Positions 6,381 through 10,177 of a stretch of 10,177 bases of DNA are shown piece by piece (the first letter of the stretch is position 1; each line of letters begins with the position of its first letter). The translations under genes and the position numbers were made by a program. A model generated the notes under the pieces. It was not told the DNA's origin. It saw nothing but the letters and a program-made list of their open reading frames with translations, and made no database searches. The DNA comes from Prevotellaceae bacterium (GTDB lineage Bacteria; Bacteroidota; Bacteroidia; Bacteroidales; Bacteroidaceae): contig JAFLUS010000045.1 of the NCBI GenBank assembly GCA_022508685.1, positions 1-10,177 on the forward strand, read 5' to 3'.

Positions 6381-6830
6381 TTATTGCACGGTCAGTTGTG
6401 CTTGTGTGCTTGTGGGTGTGCCGTAGAGTTCACCATTGGGCCCGCCAGTCTCGTAATATACTTTTGTCGTAGCGACTTTCACGGTGTAAGTGCCGGGCTT
6501 TGTGGGTGCTTCGAAGCCGTTTGGAATTTGCAGCGGCGACTTGGGTTGACCGACAACGCTCCACGTTTTGCCGTAAGTGGTATCGGAGTTGGAAACGGTC
6601 AGGCTATAGTCCGTCTTGTAGATGTGCTGACCAACGGTTTTGTAGACGATTGTTCCGTCGACGTGTGCACGAGGCGATACCATATTCGGGGTGAGTGTCA
6701 GGCTTTCGAACACGGGTGGACGGGCATTGGTGGCGTGTTCTTCTTTGCATGATGTCGTGCAAATCAGCATGGCTGCAGATGCAACGCAAATGTAGAGCAA
6801 ACTACGGAGCGATGTATGTAGATGGGTCAT
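6381..6830 (-). CDS. Small surface-type lipoprotein, family not recognised
   Basis: The 149-residue product starts with a lipoprotein signal peptide: basic and polar N-terminus, hydrophobic LLYICVASAAMLICTTS, and the lipid-acceptor C28. The residues right after it, KEE, resemble the acidic lipoprotein export signal that sends Bacteroidetes lipoproteins to the outer surface. The mature part is Thr- and Tyr-rich with alternating polar and hydrophobic residues (TYTVKVATTKVYYETGG), suggesting one Ig-like beta-sandwich domain; I cannot name the family. It lies 36 bases after pgeF and 24 before the arabinofuranosidase, so it is probably cotranscribed with the housekeeping run. A role in sugar binding for the neighbouring enzyme is possible but nothing in the sequence shows it. 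Confidence 0.8.
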   Translation of the reverse strand: MTHLHTSLRSLLYICVASAAMLICTTSCKEEHATNARPPVFESLTLTPNMVSPRAHVDGTIVYKTVGQHIYKTDYSLTVSNSDTTYGKTWSVVGQPKSPLQIPNGFEAPTKPGTYTVKVATTKVYYETGGPNGELYGTPTSTQAQLTVQ

Positions 6831-6866
6831 AGTCAGAAACTTATTTGATGATACAATGGTATGTCG

Positions 6867-7685
6867 TTATTCATGCAGCATGATGCCGGTAATGGTGCGT
6901 CCCGAACGGATGCCCAAGCGACGCGCACTGAAGAACTGGTCGGCATGGCTGTATGTGCAGATGCCGCATAGTTCGATGTTTTCCGGCAGCAATCCGCAAG
7001 CGATGAGTTGTTGCTGGTTGCACGTGGGCAGGTCGATATGCCATTTTTCCTTCATGATGTGCAGCGTACCATCGCTGACGGCAAATTGCCCATTGGGACG
7101 CATGGAGATGCTGTTCATGTCAAATCCTGCCGCTTCGAAGGCTTCGTAGACTTCGTTGCCTACTTCAAAGCATTCCAACGATATGCCGGGACCGATGACG
7201 GCTTTGCAGTCTTTCGGATTGGTACCATAGGCGTCCGTCATTCGTTCAAGGGCGATTTCGGCAATGCGTCGCAGCGTGCCGCGCCATCCTGCGTGGATGC
7301 ACGCAATGGCATGGTGGGCAGGGTCGTACATCACGATGGGGATGCAGTCGGCAGTTGAAATGCAGAGGCACACTTTGGGCAGATTGGTGATGAGTGCATC
7401 GACGCCTTCCAGCAGGTTTTGGCGCTCTGTCTGCGGGGTGTTCATAAATGCTTCATCCACTCGTCTGACGAAAGTCGAGTGGATTTGGTGGGTATAAATA
7501 AAATTCTCTTGCGGAATTCCCATTTCGTTGGCAAAAATCGTGCGGTTGTTCCTTACCGCCTCCTTGTCGTCTCCGCAGAAGGCGTTGGCATTGAATTCAC
7601 CATAAGCACCTTTGCTGAATCCGCCTTGGCGCATCGTCGAGAATGCCCGTACCTCGGGGGCTATCTGATATTCTAACAGTTTCAT
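6867..7685 (-). CDS. pgeF: Peptidoglycan editing factor, laccase-domain (YfiH/PgeF) protein
   Basis: The 272-residue protein belongs to the YfiH/LACC1 multicopper-like family. In E. coli its relative PgeF corrects peptidoglycan precursors that carry L-Ser in place of L-Ala; other family members act on purine nucleosides. The metal ligands are all present: H69 in THQIHS, C114 in STADCIP and H131 in IHAGWRG. GPGIS (165-169) and CTYSHADQFFSARR (243-256) are also family signatures. The protein is cytosolic with no signal peptide. The length is normal and the ATG at 7685 gives the usual short N-terminus before the first strand. It starts 12 bases after obgE ends, which fits cotranscription. Which of the two reactions is physiological here cannot be told from sequence. 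Confidence 0.9.
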   Translation of the reverse strand: MKLLEYQIAPEVRAFSTMRQGGFSKGAYGEFNANAFCGDDKEAVRNNRTIFANEMGIPQENFIYTHQIHSTFVRRVDEAFMNTPQTERQNLLEGVDALITNLPKVCLCISTADCIPIVMYDPAHHAIACIHAGWRGTLRRIAEIALERMTDAYGTNPKDCKAVIGPGISLECFEVGNEVYEAFEAAGFDMNSISMRPNGQFAVSDGTLHIMKEKWHIDLPTCNQQQLIACGLLPENIELCGICTYSHADQFFSARRLGIRSGRTITGIMLHE

Positions 7686-7697
7686 TTTGTTGTTGTC

Positions 7698-8891
7698 TTA
7701 TTCCTCGTCTTCATATTCGAAGTCGTCCAAATCTTCAATGTCTTCGATATCGTCAAAGATATCTTCCTCTTCAATGTCGTCGTCAAATCCGTCGTCTTCG
7801 TCGTCACCCGTTTCCATCAGTTCGGCACGCAGTCGCAAGGTGTCTTTCGGGTGGTGGACGATGGTTTCGTGCGTGGTCAGTGCGGCAATCTTGTTGCTTT
7901 CGCTGTTCATTTCGCGCCACAGCACGTCCTTCAGTTCCGAAAGCCCAAAACCTGTGACGGAGGAGATGAACACGACGGGCAATTCCGTCGGCAATGTCTC
8001 TTTCAGCATCTCTATCAGTTCGTCGTCGAGCAGGTCGCACTTCGTCACTGCCAGCACACGTCCTTTGTCCAACAACTCGGGATTGTAGGTCGTGAGTTCG
8101 TTGAGCAGAATTTCATACTCTCGCTTGATGTCGTCGCTGTCACCCGGCACCATGAACAGCAGCAGGGTGTTGCGTTCGATGTGCCGCAGGAAACGCAGTC
8201 CGAGTCCTTTGCCCTGACTGGCTCCTTCAATGATGCCCGGAATGTCAGCCATGACAAACGACTGGTGGTCGCGATATGCCACGATGCCCAATGAGGGTTC
8301 CAACGTCGTGAACGGATAGTTGGCAATCTTAGGTTTGGCTGAAGACAATGCCGACACCAACGTCGATTTGCCCGCATTGGGGAAACCTACCAGTCCCACG
8401 TCTGCCAACAACTTCAGTTCCAGCACGACACTCAATTCCTGCATCGGCTCTCCGGGTTGGGCATAACGCGGCGTGCGGTTGGTCGGGGTACAGAAATTGA
8501 AGTTGCCCAATCCGCCACGTCCGCCACGCAGCAGGATGACTTCCTGTCCGTGTTCCGTCACGTCGCAGATATAGGCACCGGTCTCGGCATTGTACACCAC
8601 CGTTCCGCACGGCACTTCCACATAGGCGTCAGCCCCCTGTCGTCCCGTCGACTTGTTCTTTCCGCCATTCTCGCCATGTTCGGCATGGATGTGGCGGTCG
8701 TAGCGCAAGTGGAGCAACGTCCAGAAATTGCGGTTGCCACGCAGAATGACGTGACCGCCCCGTCCGCCGTTGCCTCCGTCGGGACCACCTTTCGGAGCAT
8801 ATTTGGCACGGTGCAGATGTGTACTGCCCCGTCCGCCCTTCCCCGAACGGCAGTAGATTTTTACATAGTCTATGAAGTTGCTTTCAACCAT
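7698..8891 (-). CDS. obgE: Obg-family GTPase
   Basis: An essential-type GTPase that binds the large ribosomal subunit and takes part in its assembly and in stress signalling. Residues 1-160 are the glycine-rich Obg fold ([28 protein letters not shown]). The G domain has G1 GFPNAGKST (169-177), G2 around T195/T196, G3 DIPGI (216-220), G4 TKCD (283-286) and G5 SSVTGFG (310-316). G4 reads TKxD rather than the usual NKxD. The tail from about 363 to 397 is almost wholly acidic (long Asp/Glu runs) with no OCT domain, a variable tail in this family. The 397-residue length is typical. The start at 8891 gives the standard N-terminus leading to [16 protein letters not shown]. The gene lies 42 bases after adk and 12 before pgeF. 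Confidence 0.96.
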   Translation of the reverse strand: MVESNFIDYVKIYCRSGKGGRGSTHLHRAKYAPKGGPDGGNGGRGGHVILRGNRNFWTLLHLRYDRHIHAEHGENGGKNKSTGRQGADAYVEVPCGTVVYNAETGAYICDVTEHGQEVILLRGGRGGLGNFNFCTPTNRTPRYAQPGEPMQELSVVLELKLLADVGLVGFPNAGKSTLVSALSSAKPKIANYPFTTLEPSLGIVAYRDHQSFVMADIPGIIEGASQGKGLGLRFLRHIERNTLLLFMVPGDSDDIKREYEILLNELTTYNPELLDKGRVLAVTKCDLLDDELIEMLKETLPTELPVVFISSVTGFGLSELKDVLWREMNSESNKIAALTTHETIVHHPKDTLRLRAELMETGDDEDDGFDDDIEEEDIFDDIEDIEDLDDFEYEDEE

Positions 8892-8933
8892 TCCCTATTC
8901 CTTCCTCTGTTGATATGTCTGTGAGTTGCTCGT

Positions 8934-9524
8934 TCAAAGTGGAGTAGCCACTCCTGCCGCCTCAATCTCTGCATAGATGTCGGCAAGCATCTGTTCCTTT
9001 GCGCCCTTCCAAGTCAGTACACGGCGCATACCTTTGTCCTCAAACCATGCTGCCACAGGCTCTGTCTGTGCATGATAGACTTCAAACCGACGGCGGATCG
9101 TTGCTTCGTTATCGTCAGCACGACCTTCAATTTCCGCACGTTTCAGCAATCGCTCCATCAGCGTTGCCTCGTCCACATGGAGTTCGACGACGATACCCAA
9201 TACATCGCCGCGTTCTGCCAACATCCGTTCCAAGGCTTCCGCTTGGCGGGTTGTGCGTGGAAATCCATCGAAAATGACTCCCGTAGAGTCAGCCATGCCG
9301 TCGTACACGTTGGCAAGAATATCTATCATCAGTTCATCGGGAATCAGTCTGCCCTCGTCGATATATCCGCGGGCCGTCTTTCCCAATTCCGTACCTTTCT
9401 TCATTTCCTCGCGCAGCACGTCGCCCGTCGAAATGTGAGCCATGCCGTAGCGCTTTGCAATTTCCGCACTGTAAGTGCCTTTGCCCGAGCCCGGAGCACC
9501 GAAAATCACTAAATTCTTCTTCAT
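8934..9524 (-). CDS. adk: Adenylate kinase (short LID form)
   Basis: A cytosolic enzyme that interconverts ATP plus AMP and two ADP. The 196-residue protein has the P-loop GAPGSGKGT (9-17), the AMP-binding STGDVLRE (32-39), and FDGFPRT (85-91). The LID is short, with R130 and R135 but no zinc-finger insertion, as expected for the form found in Bacteroidetes. RRRFEVYHAQTEP (144-156) supplies further phosphate-contacting arginines. I took the ATG at 9524; the frame continues two codons upstream to a TTG at 9530, which would add only two residues and is less likely. It starts 34 bases after hpt and precedes obgE by 42 bases. Confidence 0.95.
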   Translation of the reverse strand: MKKNLVIFGAPGSGKGTYSAEIAKRYGMAHISTGDVLREEMKKGTELGKTARGYIDEGRLIPDELMIDILANVYDGMADSTGVIFDGFPRTTRQAEALERMLAERGDVLGIVVELHVDEATLMERLLKRAEIEGRADDNEATIRRRFEVYHAQTEPVAAWFEDKGMRRVLTWKGAKEQMLADIYAEIEAAGVATPL

Positions 9525-9558
9525 GTTCAATTCTGTATTTCTTGAGTTATCATTCTGT

Positions 9559-10089
9559 CTATTCCGTCACCGTATAGATGTCGCCGTAGTTTCTGCCCAT
9601 GCCGTTGTAGTCCAGTCCATAGCCCACGATAAACGCATTGGGGATCTCCATTGCGCAATAGTCCACCTTCAACGGCACCGTCAGGCATTCGGGCTTCTGC
9701 AACAACGTGCACACTTTCACACTCGCTGCACCTTTTGAGAAGAATTGCGGCAACAGGTTGTACATCGTCACCCCCGTGTCAACAATATCTTCCACCACAA
9801 TCACGTCGCGGGCACGCACGTCCACGTTCACACCAATCAACTCCTTCACGCATCCCGTCGACGACATGCCTTCATACGATGACACCTTGGCGAACACGAC
9901 CTCTGGCTGAAACGTCAGATACCTCACCAAGTCGGCTGCAAACATAAACGCGCCGTTCAGAATGCACACCATCACGGGGTTCTTGCCCTCGTAGTCCTGA
10001 TTTAGCCGTTCCGCTACATTCTTCACCCGTTCTGCTATCAACTCCTTCGGATACGACAATTCAAAATTTCGGTCTAAAATCTTTACCAT
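9559..10089 (-). CDS. hpt: Hypoxanthine phosphoribosyltransferase
   Basis: A purine-salvage enzyme that joins hypoxanthine (and often guanine) to PRPP. The 176-residue protein carries the PRPP motif VIVVEDIVDTGVT (96-108), the pyrophosphate-binding loop ILNGAF (43-48), the flexible SSYEGMSS loop (70-77) and the purine-side segment FIVGYGLDY (153-161). The frame is open to 10167, but those extra residues overlap the promoter. ATGs lie at 10095 and 10089; AAGGA directly abuts the first and sits six bases before the second, so 10089 has the better ribosome-binding position. It is the first gene of the run hpt - adk - obgE - pgeF. Confidence 0.94.
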   Translation of the reverse strand: MVKILDRNFELSYPKELIAERVKNVAERLNQDYEGKNPVMVCILNGAFMFAADLVRYLTFQPEVVFAKVSSYEGMSSTGCVKELIGVNVDVRARDVIVVEDIVDTGVTMYNLLPQFFSKGAASVKVCTLLQKPECLTVPLKVDYCAMEIPNAFIVGYGLDYNGMGRNYGDIYTVTE

Positions 10090-10140
10090 GACCATTCCTT
10101 GATTTTTGTACAATGCCGACTGCGGCATATAAACACATTG

Positions 10141-10172
10141 CAAATATACAAACAATCGCCGAACCAACCAAA
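10141..10172 (-). promoter_or_regulatory. Bacteroidetes-type promoter for the hpt run
   Basis: On the minus strand TTTG (10172-10169) is followed after 20 bases by TATATTTG (10148-10141), so both elements match the TTTG / TAnnTTTG consensus fully. Transcription should begin near 10134. A 6-bp hairpin, ATGCCG-actg-CGGCAT (10113-10128), lies at the very 5' end of the resulting leader and could protect the message. It is the best promoter in the window and fits a constitutive housekeeping unit. Confidence 0.7.
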
Positions 10173-10177
10173 CGATT

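Noticed and set aside
9525..9530. TTG start for adenylate kinase
   Set aside because: The ATG two codons later gives the normal N-terminus MKKNLVIFGAPGSGKGT.

Overview
The window looks like chromosomal DNA from a member of the Bacteroidales (Prevotella/Bacteroides type). Three things point there: promoter-like sites of the Bacteroidetes form (TTG or TTTG, 20 bases, TAnnTTTG) before three transcription units, almost no Shine-Dalgarno sequences, and the families present (BT4734-like VirE_N, HU-like Bacteroidetes DNA-binding protein, short-LID adenylate kinase, CKEE lipoprotein, GH51 enzyme with a propeller-like N-terminus). Every gene I can support is on the minus strand, so the order of transcription is from right to left.

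Right part (about 10172 to 6381): a housekeeping run hpt - adk - obgE - pgeF - small lipoprotein, with gaps of 12 to 42 bases. A clear promoter precedes hpt and none is evident between the genes. It covers purine salvage, adenylate balance, ribosome-linked GTPase function and peptidoglycan quality control. A GH51 alpha-L-arabinofuranosidase (6356 to 3744) follows the lipoprotein after 24 bases, so it may be read from the same run, or from a promoter I did not find. A strong 14-bp inverted repeat (3648-3698) lies just after it and probably ends this unit.

Middle (3743 to 2946): about 800 AT-rich bases without a convincing gene, but full of structure. They hold a ten-unit array of GTRTA-type 10-bp repeats (3445-3548), three copies of GGAAAACTT partly arranged as palindromes (3293-3406), a Bacteroidetes promoter (3241-3272) and a roughly 290-base leader.

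Left part (2945 to 1): a two-gene replication-like module. The first gene is a free-standing BT4734/VirE_N primase-polymerase-like domain; the second joins a PriCT-2-like domain, a P-loop VirE helicase-like ATPase and a C-terminal DUF3874-like domain. Next come 480 non-coding bases holding a 22-bp tandem repeat (441-550), an 18-bp perfect inverted repeat (555-572 and 650-667) and another promoter (337-368). That promoter reads into an HU/IHF-like DNA-binding protein cut by the window edge. The split primase and helicase, helically phased repeats and a nucleoid-type protein make this the part most likely to be an under-described system, possibly an integrated replicon or accessory cassette. That reading is inference.
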